Shown here: piece after piece, positions 36,284 to 45,505 of the stretch
Position numbering within the stretch: the stretch's first letter is position 1
Layout: each line of letters starts with the position of its first letter
Notes under the pieces: model-generated
What the model saw: the letters and a program-made list of their open reading frames with translations, nothing else
Database searches by the model: none
What the model was told of the DNA's origin: nothing
Origin: Bradyrhizobium sp. Ec3.3
Lineage (GTDB): Bacteria > Pseudomonadota > Alphaproteobacteria > Rhizobiales > Xanthobacteraceae
DNA: 64,000 bases
Assembly: GCF_000472925.1 (NCBI RefSeq)
Contig: NZ_AXAS01000007.1
Location: 171,485-235,484 of the forward strand
Direction of reading: 5' to 3'
Made by a program: the position numbers and the translations under genes

Positions 36284-37127
36284 GGGAAATGTCCCGAACA
36301 GGGGCGCTAGCCTCACTCGCGTGTGTTGCGAGGTGGGCGGAAGCAGACGGAAGATGTGCATTCGGTTTCGAAGAGCGGACATGCAGAGAGAACCGCGTCC
36401 GCCGGCGCCCGAACGATGCAATCAACGTGCCGCTTGAAATTGGAGGTTCTGACCGGTCGCTTCGCACTGCATGCCGGCGTCAAGTTCTGGACAATGGTTC
36501 CAAAGCTGACGATCACGCTGTTCGGCCGAAGGAGCAGAGGTCGAATGACGACGATTTCGCAAACACGAATCACCTGCTCCCTCTTCCGCACCCCGATGGA
36601 TCTGCAGCGCGCACGATTTATCTGCCGAGCCGCGTTACCTTCATGGGCGCTCGGCCTCCGCCGGCATGGGATACGCTGCAGCCGTAGGTGTGCTCATGAC
36701 CGAGATGCATTTTGAGAACCTTGCGCGGCATACGAGGCGCGGTCGGGAAGGCGCGATGCAGACGGACGGCGCGCGACCGCGCATTGCGTTACCTCGGCTA
36801 GATGCGTGCTCAGGACGCAGATTGAAAACCTGCCGCGATCCCTCCCGCCGGATGATTTCGAAGTGGCTTGGGCGAGGAGTTCGATCCCCTTTCGTGCTGC
36901 TGGCGGGCACCAATTCCTGTGTCCCTGACGAGTGGCGTGTCAATCAGCCCTGGAACGAATCCTTGCGGGATCCAAAAGCTCCATGCCCGACAACCTACAG
37001 GAGGCGCTCGCAGAGCATGCCAAACTCAAGCAACCTAGCGTTCAAGATCGCGATCTATATCGTTCCGCATCAAAGGCGAATGCTGAATCTGGCACACGCG
37101 AGCTCAATGCTCGAACTGATGGGCAAG
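36284..37127. other. Intergenic, no gene recognised
   Basis: Several frames overlap here on both strands, but none shows recognisable motifs or a convincing start. The region ends at the small RNA terminator. Confidence 0.35.
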
Positions 37128-37212
37128 AAAAAAGGGCCGCTTGATTGACAAGCGGCCCAAGTCTAGGGAGGAAACGCCCAAGGAGGGCAGCGGCAGCGCG
37201 AGACGCTACCGC
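37128..37212 (-). ncRNA. Small RNA with anti-Shine-Dalgarno loop
   Basis: On the minus strand a transcript of about 85 nt can be delimited by a promoter and a strong terminator. It would fold as a 9-bp stem (GCGGTAGCG with CGCTGCCGC), a second hairpin GCCC-TCCTT-GGGC whose loop is complementary to a ribosome binding site, a single-stranded TTCCTCCC, and a terminator stem (GGGCCGCTTG with CAAGCGGCCC) followed by six T. CU-rich loops of this kind are typical of alphaproteobacterial small RNAs that block translation of target mRNAs. No annotated gene overlaps it. The 5' end is estimated from the -10 box. Confidence 0.7.
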
Positions 37213-37218
37213 ACCGCA

Positions 37219-37246
37219 ATAATACGCGACCGCACTGCACACGCAA
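37219..37246 (-). promoter_or_regulatory. Promoter of the small RNA
   Basis: On the minus strand TTGCGT (37246-37241) and TATTAT (37224-37219) are separated by 16 bp, a good housekeeping-type promoter. Transcription would start near 37212. Confidence 0.6.
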
Positions 37247-37249
37247 GTC

Positions 37250-37290
37250 TTTTTCGCCAAGTGTTTTTCGCCAAGTATTTTTCGCGAAGC
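37250..37290 (-). repeat. Three 14-bp direct repeats upstream of the small RNA promoter
   Basis: TTTTTCGCCAAGTG and near-identical copies occur at 37250, 37264 and 37278, with a partial fourth reaching into the -35 element. The head-to-tail 14-bp array just upstream of the promoter could be a regulator-binding array or a simple tandem expansion. Confidence 0.7.
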
Positions 37291-37755
37291 CTGTGCGAGG
37301 CACCATCCACGCCGGTCGCCTCGATCACCTGCGCTCGATGACTAACGCCATGTCGAAAAACCGATCCGTTCAGCGTCTCGCCGGCAAGTGTTTTGCAACT
37401 CTGAGCTCGCGTCCGAGCCGTTCAAGTCCGAGCGACCCATAGAGGGCTTTCCTACCGGCACGCTTGTGATGGGGCATGTGGTGCTCACTGTCGAGGACGT
37501 CGAAGCATTGCTGGCATCGCGACCTGCTGGGCGTCAAGGTGCGGGACATCGGCTTGAGTCCGTATGGACTGTACCTGTCCCACGTCAATGTCCGCAAATC
37601 ATAGCTTTGCAATCGTCGGCTCGGAAAAGAAGGCCCTTCATCATTTCATGGTCGAGGGCGATAGCCTTGACGACGTCGGCTAAGGCTGCAGATTTCGCCA
37701 GATCGAGCAACGATGCATGACAACACTCTAAGGCACCAGCGCGATCCTCGCGCGA

Positions 37756-38158
37756 ATGACGCCGCACCGAGGCTTGATCTGGAGCTGCGCAGTCCTGGCC
37801 TTCGGTTTTGGAGCGCTTGCGATTATTGATGGCTATGTTGACGTTCGTGTGAGCGCCGTCGCGAGCGTTGGGATCGTGTTCGCGGCACTTGCAGTCCAGC
37901 ATATTCACGAACTGGTTTCTGGCTCGCCCGGCCGGGCAACGCGGCACAGATGTCGCGTTCCTGACTTCGGTGATGTCGGCGTTCGCGTTGGTGGGCTTCG
38001 CAGCGAGTGGGTTTATCGCAGCGAGATTCGGCTACGGGGTCACGCTGATATTGCCGGGCCTCGGCCATGCTTTCTCGGCCTTGCTCGCTGCGGCATTGCT
38101 TCGCCAATCTGACACCGCGGTGCCTGGCGAGGGACTGATGCTCGGGCGCACGCAGTAG
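37756..38158 (+). pseudogene. Possible remnant of an MFS-type membrane protein
   Basis: Two overlapping plus-strand frames encode hydrophobic segments: LIWSCAVLAFGFGALAII in one, and FLTSVMSAFALVGFAASGFI then FGYGVTLILPGLGHAFSALL in the other. These resemble the last segments of a transporter broken by a frameshift. Identification as MFS is weak. Confidence 0.3.
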
Positions 38159-38179
38159 AGCGGATTTGCGACCAGAAGC

Positions 38180-38448
38180 GTTTTGGATTCCCCAATCAGG
38201 CCGGTTCTGATCCAAGCTTCCTGCTGGCGAAGGAAGCCCGCAGGCATAGCCGACATCACGTCTCTGCCGACCATGGCAGGTTCGATGCGGGTCCACCCCA
38301 TTTGCGCCGGGCCGAGATCCGCGGCCATGACAAGGGGGCCGCACATGGCGGCCACGACATCCTGAGAGCCTTCGTGGAGCGGTAGAAATCGGTCCAATCG
38401 GCAAAAAAACAGCATGGACAGCCCCTCGCAATTGGACGGCCGCTTCAC
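38180..38448 (-). pseudogene. Fragment resembling a GH127-type glycosidase
   Basis: The minus strand reads FLPLHEGSQDVVAAMCGPLV, then MAADLGPAQMGW. The GPLVMAADLGP phrase is typical of beta-L-arabinofuranosidase-like (GH127/DUF1680) proteins. The remainder of such a gene is absent, and the fragment directly adjoins the nopM stop codon. Confidence 0.4.
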
Positions 38449-40898
38449 AGCTCAAGCCCGTGGTCCGCGAGCACCTGACGCGTCAGCGTGCCCTTGATCT
38501 CGCGGGCGATCTCGTCACGGATCTGCGCTCCGAACTGACGCTCGGCATCTCTGTTGCCGATCAGGTCATGATCGGCAAGCCGTTGCTGGAGGCGGCTGTC
38601 GAACTCCTCGCCCATTGCCTCGACGAGCCGATCCTGCATCTGTGCATGGGCTTCGGGGGCGATCCGGCTCACCACCGTCTCCCAGGGCTGCCACCGGGTT
38701 GCCAGATAGTCGGCGAACCCCGTCGCCTCCTCGTCGCGCACCCGCGTCTCGGCCGTGCTGAGATCGTCGTCGGTAACCCATGAGACGCCGAAGAAGCGCA
38801 TGTCCGGGGCGATGTGCCGTAGCTCCAGCTTCTCGCGCAGCTTGACCTGATAGGCGAGATAGACCTCGATCTCGTCGACGAAGCGGAGCGAGTTGACCTT
38901 CTCCCGGGCGATTCCCTCGAGCGCGCCTAGGCGGAACAGAACGCGGCCCTGTTCGACGAGATCACCGAGCCGATGGTCATAGGCGCCGCCCTCGACGTCA
39001 GCGCTCAGACGTGCGCTCTGCATGCCGTTCCAGGTCAAAGTGATGCGATCCTCGCAGCTCTCGCTCGCCCCGAAGGCCTGCTGAAAGTACTGCTGGCGCA
39101 ATTGCGGCCTCGTCGCCGCCTGCTGCAGATCTTCGATCACGGCCTGCCGGAACTGGGGATTGCCAGAATTCACGGTGTCCCGCAGCCTATCGAGAAAGCT
39201 TGCGTATTCGGGAGCACCCGCCTCGTCGGCGAAGTTCTGCCAGGCGGCCAATGACTCGGGCGCCTCGTCGAGCCAGTCCGCCACCACTTCGGGCAGCGGC
39301 CGCGCCTGAGTTTCCGCGATTGCCTCGTCCATCGAAAAGAAGACCCGAGGACCGACATAGCCTGGCGCATTCAGGGCTGCTGCCAGATTCGTCCGCACCC
39401 GCTCGGATAGCGGATTATTCTCCAGATAAGCCATACACCCAGAGCCCAGCTGCGTTAGCAGGGACTCCGGCAGGCTAGCCAGCCGGTTGTCGCGCGCCTC
39501 GAGCACCTGGAGCTCGGCCGGGAGGGTCTCGGGCAGACTCGTCAGCCTATTGCCGCTGGCATGAAGCCTCTGGAGCTCAGGCGGGAGAGTATCGGGCAGG
39601 CTAGGCAACTGGTTGTCGCGGACGAAAAGCAACTGGAGCTCGGAGGGGAGGCTCTCGGGCAGGCTGGTCAGCCGGTTGCCGTCGGCTTCGAGCTCCTGAA
39701 GTTCGACCGGGAGGGTATCGGGCAGGCTAGTCAGCCGGTTGCCGCCGACGGCAAGTAACTGAAGTCCAGCCGGGAGAGTCTCAGGCAGGCTGGTCAGCCG
39801 ATTGCCGCGGACATCGAGGTCCTGGAGCTCGGCCGGCAGGGTTTCTGGTAGGCTGGTCAGGTGGTTGCTGCCGACGGCGAGTGTCTGAAGACCCTCCGGA
39901 AGTGTTACGGGCAGGCTGGTCAGCTGGTTGCCAGCGATGGCGAGTGACTGAAGTGCCGCCGGCAGGATGTCAGGCAGACTGATCAGACGATTGTTGCCGA
40001 CCTCGAGCGTGCGGAGTTCGGTCGGAAGGGTGTCGGGCAGGTGCATCAACTCGTTGTCGCTGACGTTGAGCATCTGCAGATCGGAAGGGAAAGCGGCGGG
40101 CAAGGTCGTCAGGCGTAGATATGATAGCTCCAGCCGCGCATAGACGTCGCCAGCCTCTCCCCAGGCTTTGATTCGTCTTACCGCTTCTTGCCGGTCCTCG
40201 TCTTCTGTCTGCCCCTCCTCGCCAGCCCAACTGTTCAGGATATGGTCAAGCTGCGATTGCCGGAGGATGGGGTTATCAACGTTCTTCGGTTCGCCGATCG
40301 CACCGGCGGGAGAGGCCCGCCCGTCGCTCAAGGCTTCGACCCGCTGCGCCGTTGCCGGGGTGAGCCAGTGCCCTTCATCTGAAGTATTGCCATCGCCCGA
40401 CCGAGGCTGTCGGTCGAGGCTCGATGCCTCGAGATTATGGTCCCAAGGAGCTTTGGGGGTCGTTGGCCACTCATCATCGGCCTGCGCCCACGAATACTCC
40501 TCCTGATCGATACTATGCATGGGCAAGTGGACCGCTGAATCCATGCCGTGCCAATATTCGGTCAGACTGAAACTGCTGGCTGGCAACTGGCCACCGCGAT
40601 TGGCGGCCACAAAAACCACATGCTGATTGCCCCCCTGTTCAGAGGAGGCGGGCGGATTCGAGGGCAACCGCGAGGTGCCTTCCCCAACGTGGTCTAGCCA
40701 GTCCGCATCTCGGTTCGACACAACATAAGGATGCTCGCCGCGACGATTTGGATTGCGCGGCGGGCGCTCGCGCAGGTGCAACTCGTTCACGTGCTGCTGA
40801 AACCCCGTTTGGTCCACTCGAGACTGTTGCAGCTCGTCGTGGTCCGTCCCGGCGAAATCCGGGGCCTCGAATGGGTTGACATTGTTGAGCGGATCCAT
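38445..40898 (-). CDS. nopM: NopM-type LRR E3 ubiquitin ligase effector
   Basis: The 817-residue protein has the IpaH/NopM layout: a polar N-terminal region of about 230 residues with the secretion signal, about eleven leucine-rich repeats of 20 residues (pattern LxxLxVxxNxLTSLPxTLPx), and a C-terminal NEL ubiquitin-ligase domain. The catalytic cysteine is Cys615 in ASESCEDRITLTWN, matching the NEL Cys-x-Asp motif. In the host it would attach ubiquitin to targets chosen by the repeats. The ATG at 40898 has a GGAG site; an in-frame GTG lies 12 bases upstream. A tts box lies about 70 bp upstream. Confidence 0.93.
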   Translation of the reverse strand: MDPLNNVNPFEAPDFAGTDHDELQQSRVDQTGFQQHVNELHLRERPPRNPNRRGEHPYVVSNRDADWLDHVGEGTSRLPSNPPASSEQGGNQHVVFVAANRGGQLPASSFSLTEYWHGMDSAVHLPMHSIDQEEYSWAQADDEWPTTPKAPWDHNLEASSLDRQPRSGDGNTSDEGHWLTPATAQRVEALSDGRASPAGAIGEPKNVDNPILRQSQLDHILNSWAGEEGQTEDEDRQEAVRRIKAWGEAGDVYARLELSYLRLTTLPAAFPSDLQMLNVSDNELMHLPDTLPTELRTLEVGNNRLISLPDILPAALQSLAIAGNQLTSLPVTLPEGLQTLAVGSNHLTSLPETLPAELQDLDVRGNRLTSLPETLPAGLQLLAVGGNRLTSLPDTLPVELQELEADGNRLTSLPESLPSELQLLFVRDNQLPSLPDTLPPELQRLHASGNRLTSLPETLPAELQVLEARDNRLASLPESLLTQLGSGCMAYLENNPLSERVRTNLAAALNAPGYVGPRVFFSMDEAIAETQARPLPEVVADWLDEAPESLAAWQNFADEAGAPEYASFLDRLRDTVNSGNPQFRQAVIEDLQQAATRPQLRQQYFQQAFGASESCEDRITLTWNGMQSARLSADVEGGAYDHRLGDLVEQGRVLFRLGALEGIAREKVNSLRFVDEIEVYLAYQVKLREKLELRHIAPDMRFFGVSWVTDDDLSTAETRVRDEEATGFADYLATRWQPWETVVSRIAPEAHAQMQDRLVEAMGEEFDSRLQQRLADHDLIGNRDAERQFGAQIRDEIAREIKGTLTRQVLADHGLEL

Positions 40899-40967
40899 CC
40901 CATTCTCCACTGGCAGATCCGAACAGTTAACGCTGGACCCAGATCGACACCTTCTCGCTAAGAGGCT

Positions 40968-40990
40968 TAGCTTTCGAGAAGCTGACGAGG
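40968..40990 (-). promoter_or_regulatory. tts box of nopM
   Basis: On the minus strand it reads CCTCGTCAGCTTCTCGAAAG followed by CTA, a near-perfect TtsI box about 70 bp before the nopM ATG. Confidence 0.9.
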
Positions 40991-41436
40991 AATCAGAATG
41001 ACAGCTACTGTCCTTTCGGCGTCCCCGCCGGACCGTTACCGCTTAACTGCCCGCGCTGCAGCTCGACATACCTTTGCAGGACAGTGGCGGCGTTTCGAGA
41101 AGCCGATTTCTATAGCCTCTCTCAAGAACGTCCGCGCTTGTGTGCGCCGGCGACGTTCATGTTGGGAAATCGCGATTTCGGTAACATCAGCCAACCGGAC
41201 ATCGCCGGCTAAATCGAGCGCCACTCCCGCGAGGTGATGGTATGACGAGGTGCAGGTGCAAGTAAGCCTCTCGCGGCAGCGCCAGGGAATCAGAGATTGC
41301 GCAAAGTTGCAATCTGTCACTCCCGTTCGATAGCCAGCACCGTGAACCCTGTCCTGCAACCCATGACACGCGAGCCGCGTGCATCGCCGTGGTCGAATGC
41401 CCGCCACCTAGAAGCCGATGCAGATGCTCACCTAGC
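40991..41436. other. Intergenic, no gene recognised
   Basis: The gap between the divergent effector genes nopM and nopP contains only short frames without recognisable motifs. Confidence 0.35.
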
Positions 41437-41460
41437 GCGTCAGCTAGGCGTCAGCTGGCG
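41437..41460 (+). promoter_or_regulatory. tts box of nopP
   Basis: CGTCAGCTAGGCGTCAGCTG keeps the outer GTCAG and AGCT blocks of the TtsI box, with a second GTCAGCTG half. It is about 80 bp before the start codon. Confidence 0.75.
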
Positions 41461-41538
41461 CGACTATCAATCTCCGCCCACCTGAGCTGCAGCCTGAACG
41501 CGCTGCCACGCAACTTCACCGACACGAGGCAAATTTCC

Positions 41539-42363
41539 ATGTATGGCCGAATCCATGGCTCATCCAGCCAGTTCAGCAACGATAGCCACGCTGATGAGGC
41601 GGGATATTCGGCAGATAGCCACAGCTTCTTGCAAGCGCTTGAAAACATCCACTTGGAATCGAACTCACACGCTGGTTCGTCTTCGTCGCGGGCGTACTCC
41701 CTGCTCGACCGCCCCCCTGTCGTGGAGCTCTCAAAGCGCTCATTTGCTGAACAGGCAAAGGCTTACCATGGCGATGAGATCAAGCATATTGCCGCGAACC
41801 CACAAGAGTACTCGCCTCACATATCCGACAAGGCCAAGCGCACAAAAAAGGTCGCTAAGAAATACGGAACCACGCAGTACGATACCGCGAACGCGCGCTA
41901 TTTCAGCTATCAGCTCGGCAACAAGAGTGTCGGTCTTCTGAGAACGGAGGGCGGATTTGCGATGCGCGACGTGTTCGCAGGAGAACAGTGGCGGAAATCG
42001 TTCCCCGGACGAAACGAAGTCACGTCCACTGTAGATCTTCAGATTGTTCATCCGCTCGTCGATAACGCGGGCGATATCCTGCTGGAACATCAGCTTCGGC
42101 TCGACGGCGATAACGCGCTGCTCCATTCTCGTCCTGCTAATCGAGAAGCGAGAGCCCGCTCGCTGCAGTTGGGCTTTGTTGATGTGGATGACGATAACAT
42201 GGTGCTTGATCCCACCCAGCATCCCGAAAAGTGGATCAAAAATCGGGACGATGAATGGCAGCGGGCGGACAAGCCGGGCCTATACTTATCCAAAGCCGAG
42301 GACAGTGTTAGCCAGAGCGAAGCACCGCGCGTCCAGTCCGAGGATGAGCATGACTTTATGTAG
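41539..42363 (+). CDS. nopP: NopP effector
   Basis: The 274-residue protein begins MYGRIHGSSSQFSNDSHADE and agrees in length with NopP, a T3SS effector phosphorylated in the plant cell and able to trigger host-specific incompatibility. Blocks shared with the paralogue at 15169 include SRAYSLLDRPPVVELSKRSF, DEIKHIAANPQEYS, VDNAGDILLEHQLR and DPTQHPEKW. There is no signal peptide, and a tts box lies about 80 bp upstream. The ATG at 41539 aligns with the start of the paralogue. Confidence 0.82.
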   Translation: MYGRIHGSSSQFSNDSHADEAGYSADSHSFLQALENIHLESNSHAGSSSSRAYSLLDRPPVVELSKRSFAEQAKAYHGDEIKHIAANPQEYSPHISDKAKRTKKVAKKYGTTQYDTANARYFSYQLGNKSVGLLRTEGGFAMRDVFAGEQWRKSFPGRNEVTSTVDLQIVHPLVDNAGDILLEHQLRLDGDNALLHSRPANREARARSLQLGFVDVDDDNMVLDPTQHPEKWIKNRDDEWQRADKPGLYLSKAEDSVSQSEAPRVQSEDEHDFM

Positions 42364-43226
42364 GGATCGCTTTAGGATTCCTGGTAGACCAGTCGCGATG
42401 GCGAGGACCGGACCGTCAAACTTGCCGGTTGCTGCTTGAAGGCGGCTTGTTAAACGGTCGTTCGACGGTATCGGCACCATTCGGCGCTCGGTTGCCGTCG
42501 CCCGGTTTTGCCCACCATGGCGGCGAGGCGTGAGCCTCTCTTTTCGGTAGAAGAGATCAGATAGCTCTTCCGCTTGAGCAGAACGTGCAGGCCTCGCTAG
42601 CCAAACCGGCGCCTGCGCGATCATCCTTAGATGTTCGCGCGGGCCACATCATCTGGGACCCCGCGAAATTCCACTTCTGCTTGTCTCACGCGGCTTTGGA
42701 AGGCTTGAGTGCGGTCGGCCTTGGGAAATATTGGTCGAGTTCGCTGTTCCGGTGGCGTGTGACGATCCTCATCGAAAATAGGCTGATTTGGCGATGAGAA
42801 AAATCTTAAGGTGCCAATCTCACTGCATCACCTCGTGGATTGTGAGCGGTTGCGGCGAGGCCTGTCATCCAAAGGGCGCAACGGGTCGGTCGGCGCCGAC
42901 GGCGTGACGTGACGAACGTCCCGGCGAACTTGCAAGGCCGATCCTGACAATTTCTTGGCTTGGACCAAATCCGGCCGGAGCATCGCGCCGCCGGTGCAAC
43001 GGCACTTCAGCCCTGGCGGATGGTGCCGAACGGCGACCGGCCATCCCGAGAATGCAAGACAAGGTGGCGCAGCGGCAATTCGCCTGTCTAGAGCCGGTTT
43101 ATGAGACGCAACGCCTTGCCATCCTTGTACGGTGTCTGACCGGGACGATCGGTCCAAGCTCCCCCAGCGTAACGGGCTCATTGAGGGGGCGGCTGACAGG
43201 AATTCGGCAACAAGCGCGCCTCAATA
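42364..43226. other. Gene-poor stretch, no gene recognised
   Basis: Frames here are short and lack recognisable motifs on either strand. It separates nopP from the main T3SS block. Confidence 0.35.
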
Positions 43227-43922
43227 TCATCTTTGGCCCGCCGTGTGCGCGGGCAAGGCGCCGTCCTGGCGCGGGGTATCTGAAGAAGAGGGGCTTTCAG
43301 CTCGCCCATCTCGAACAACCGTCGCTGAGGAGCCGCGATATAGCATCAGCACAGAGTCCCGCGACGGCATCTGGGCGGAGCGTGGTCGCGCCTGCGCCTC
43401 CGCCACAAGACCATTGAGCGTCTGTTCCACGAGTGCGATGAAGCGTGGCGGACCGGAGGCAAGGACGAGGCCATTTCCCGGTGCCGGTCTCAAGATGTAG
43501 CGCTCGTCAGAAATGTTGAGCGTATCCAGGGTCGCCTTGAGCGCGTCAAAGCTGATTGAAGTTAGAAGAAGCAGACGAGTTTGCGCTTCCTTCGCGGTAG
43601 ACACGTAAAGCATGAGCCCATCGTAATACCATTGAAGATTGTAGAGCTGCGTCAGATGATCGAGGAACTCGCGCGGTGGCAGATCCGGCATGTGCCCGCG
43701 AATCCGTCCCTTCACCTCGGCGCTGATGGTGACTCTGATATTGAGGTTGTTGCCGAACTCCTGCAGCGCGGCAGAAAGCTCCTGATCCAGAACCGTATAG
43801 CGATAAGCGGTCGAGGGTAGCGACAGGGAAGCGCCGAGCGCCATCTGTGTTCCGGTTGAAACGAAAACGCCGAAACAGAGGACTCCGTTCAAAACGTAAC
43901 GGATTATGAATCGAACGAGCAT
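43227..43922 (-). CDS. rhcC1: RhcC1, N-terminal half of the split T3SS secretin
   Basis: The 231-residue protein starts with a signal peptide and contains only the N0/N1-type domains of a secretin (TVLDQELSAALQEFGNNL, GRIRGHMPDLPPREFLDHL, YDGLMLYV). Rhizobial T3SS secretins are split between RhcC1, which carries the periplasmic domains, and RhcC2, which carries the outer-membrane pore. It is transcribed away from nopB, as nolW is from nolB elsewhere. A decayed copy exists at 23060-23450. Confidence 0.9.
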   Translation of the reverse strand: MLVRFIIRYVLNGVLCFGVFVSTGTQMALGASLSLPSTAYRYTVLDQELSAALQEFGNNLNIRVTISAEVKGRIRGHMPDLPPREFLDHLTQLYNLQWYYDGLMLYVSTAKEAQTRLLLLTSISFDALKATLDTLNISDERYILRPAPGNGLVLASGPPRFIALVEQTLNGLVAEAQARPRSAQMPSRDSVLMLYRGSSATVVRDGRAESPSSSDTPRQDGALPAHTAGQR

Positions 43923-44014
43923 TCACGGTTCTCTTTGACTTAAACCAACAGGAGTAACGTTGCGTAAACGTGAACGCGAAACGTGATCTTTAGATGACCA
44001 TGAACGGGCGAGCT

Positions 44015-44037
44015 CGTCAGCTTGTCGTCAGCTGGCC
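44015..44037 (+). promoter_or_regulatory. tts box of the nopB-rhcU operon
   Basis: CGTCAGCTTGTCGTCAGCTG matches the TtsI box and lies about 90 bp upstream of nopB. It probably drives the whole run of overlapping genes through rhcU. Confidence 0.88.
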
Positions 44038-44128
44038 TCTCTAGGACGTTGAGCCGCTAATGGGCTTGAGCGGCTGGTCGCATCACATCTCGAAGAGAGC
44101 GAGGTCGAAAAGAGAGCGAGGTCTTTCC

Positions 44129-44626
44129 ATGATGATGTTAGGTGCTGCGCCGATGTCTCACACTCTAACCGAAGGCCTGTCCAAGACCTGTTCGGCAACA
44201 GCGGTCGACGAACAGGCCCAATTTCAACAGAGTCTTTTGCAAGCGGCTTCAGTTCAAGGCACTGCGCCTCCAGTGGCAGGGCCTCCAGTGACAGAAGTGG
44301 CGACAGTTCCGCCGACATCCGAGGTATCACGTACAGCAACGCAGGCGAGCCCGCTCGGCGATCGCATCCTCCAGAATCTTTCGTCGATGTATCGGATCAA
44401 CGCAGTTCCAAAGGGTGTGGAGCCTGGGCCGGCGTCGGAGCCCCTTTTGCTGAAGCCGGGCGCGCCAGAAGCACGTGAGCCGGTCGCCCCCCATGGCGCA
44501 GGTGATTTCGAGGCGATGATGGCGAATCTGAAGGATGTCTCTGACGGCGTCATTCAGGTTACGCTCATTTCAAATGGTATCGGCAGCCTCGGTTCATCTC
44601 TGAACAAGCTGATGTCGGCCGGCTGA
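44129..44626 (+). CDS. nopB: NopB, extracellular pilus-associated protein
   Basis: The 165-residue protein lies between rhcC1 and rhcJ, the position of nopB/nolB in rhizobial T3SS clusters. It has no signal peptide. A polar, proline- and threonine-rich middle is followed by a helical C-terminus ending near NGIGSLGSSLNKLMSAG. NopB is secreted by the T3SS and associates with surface pili, helping effector delivery. A GAGG site precedes the ATG. Confidence 0.82.
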   Translation: MMMLGAAPMSHTLTEGLSKTCSATAVDEQAQFQQSLLQAASVQGTAPPVAGPPVTEVATVPPTSEVSRTATQASPLGDRILQNLSSMYRINAVPKGVEPGPASEPLLLKPGAPEAREPVAPHGAGDFEAMMANLKDVSDGVIQVTLISNGIGSLGSSLNKLMSAG

Positions 44627-44635
44627 GTGGGGCGA

Positions 44636-45505
44636 ATGATTGGTTCAATCCGTTGTCGCCAAAGCGGCCAGGCTCGTCCATCCAGCAAGCGATTGCGCGT
44701 TGTGGCCCTGCTACCGCTCCTGCTTCTCCTTATCGGTTGCAAGGCCGATCTCTACACCAAGGTTCAGGAGCGTGAGGCGAACGAGATGCTTGCGGTCCTC
44801 CTCAAGAACGGGATCGATGCGGTCCGCGTTGCTGCTAAGGACGGGACCAGCACGATCCAGGTCGAGCAGAATCAGATTGCCTCCTCAATCGACCTGCTGA
44901 ATGGAGAAGGGTTGCCGCGCCATGCTTTCAAGAGTCTGGGCGAAGTGTTCAACGCGGCGGGCCTGATTGCTTCGCCGACCGAGGAACGCGCCCGTTACGT
45001 CTACGCGCTGAGCGAGGAATTGTCGCGCACGATCAGCGATATCGATGGTGTCCTCTCGGCACGCGTCCATGTTGTTCTACCGAAGAATGACCTGCTCCGA
45101 CGTGACACCACGCCATCTTCGGCGTCGGTTTTCATCCGGCATGACTCGAGGGCAAATCTCTCAATTCTGCTGCCGCAGATCAAGATGCTCGTCGCCAACA
45201 GCATCGAGGGCCTATCCTATGACAAGGTGGCTGTGGTTTTCGTGTCGGTCGAACGGCCTGCACTGGAACCGCGGCCGGCGCCTGCAGCCGGTTTCGCCCA
45301 AGCATCAGGATTGATTTCAACGCCATTGCTTGCGGTCGGCATGGGTCTCGGCGGCTCTGCATTCGGTGTACTATCCTACGTCTTGCTGAGCGCTCGTATG
45401 CGTCAGCGCAGGCAATCATCTCACAAAGTGGGCACGGGTGGAGGGCGTTCGGGTGTGTCCGCCATCGAGGCCGTGCGCAAAGCGATCAACCCTAATGCAG
45501 CGTAG
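44636..45505 (+). CDS. rhcJ: RhcJ (SctJ) inner-membrane ring lipoprotein
   Basis: The 289-residue protein has a lipoprotein signal with lipobox LLLLIGC. The YscJ/FliF ring-building domains follow (EREANEMLAVLLKNGIDAV; SLGEVFNAAGLIASPTEERA). A C-terminal membrane segment (TPLLAVGMGLGGSAFGVLSY) and a short basic tail complete it. With SctD it builds the inner-membrane base of the injectisome. The end of the gene overlaps nolU. Confidence 0.93.
   Translation: MIGSIRCRQSGQARPSSKRLRVVALLPLLLLLIGCKADLYTKVQEREANEMLAVLLKNGIDAVRVAAKDGTSTIQVEQNQIASSIDLLNGEGLPRHAFKSLGEVFNAAGLIASPTEERARYVYALSEELSRTISDIDGVLSARVHVVLPKNDLLRRDTTPSSASVFIRHDSRANLSILLPQIKMLVANSIEGLSYDKVAVVFVSVERPALEPRPAPAAGFAQASGLISTPLLAVGMGLGGSAFGVLSYVLLSARMRQRRQSSHKVGTGGGRSGVSAIEAVRKAINPNAA

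Noticed and set aside
39470..40120. Regular 60-bp repeats that could be mistaken for a CRISPR array
   Set aside because: The repeats are in frame and encode the leucine-rich repeats of NopM. There are no constant repeats with unique spacers, and no cas genes are present.
42585..43181. Possible transposase remnant in the gap before rhcC1
   Set aside because: Frames on both strands were read but no transposase motif could be recognised.
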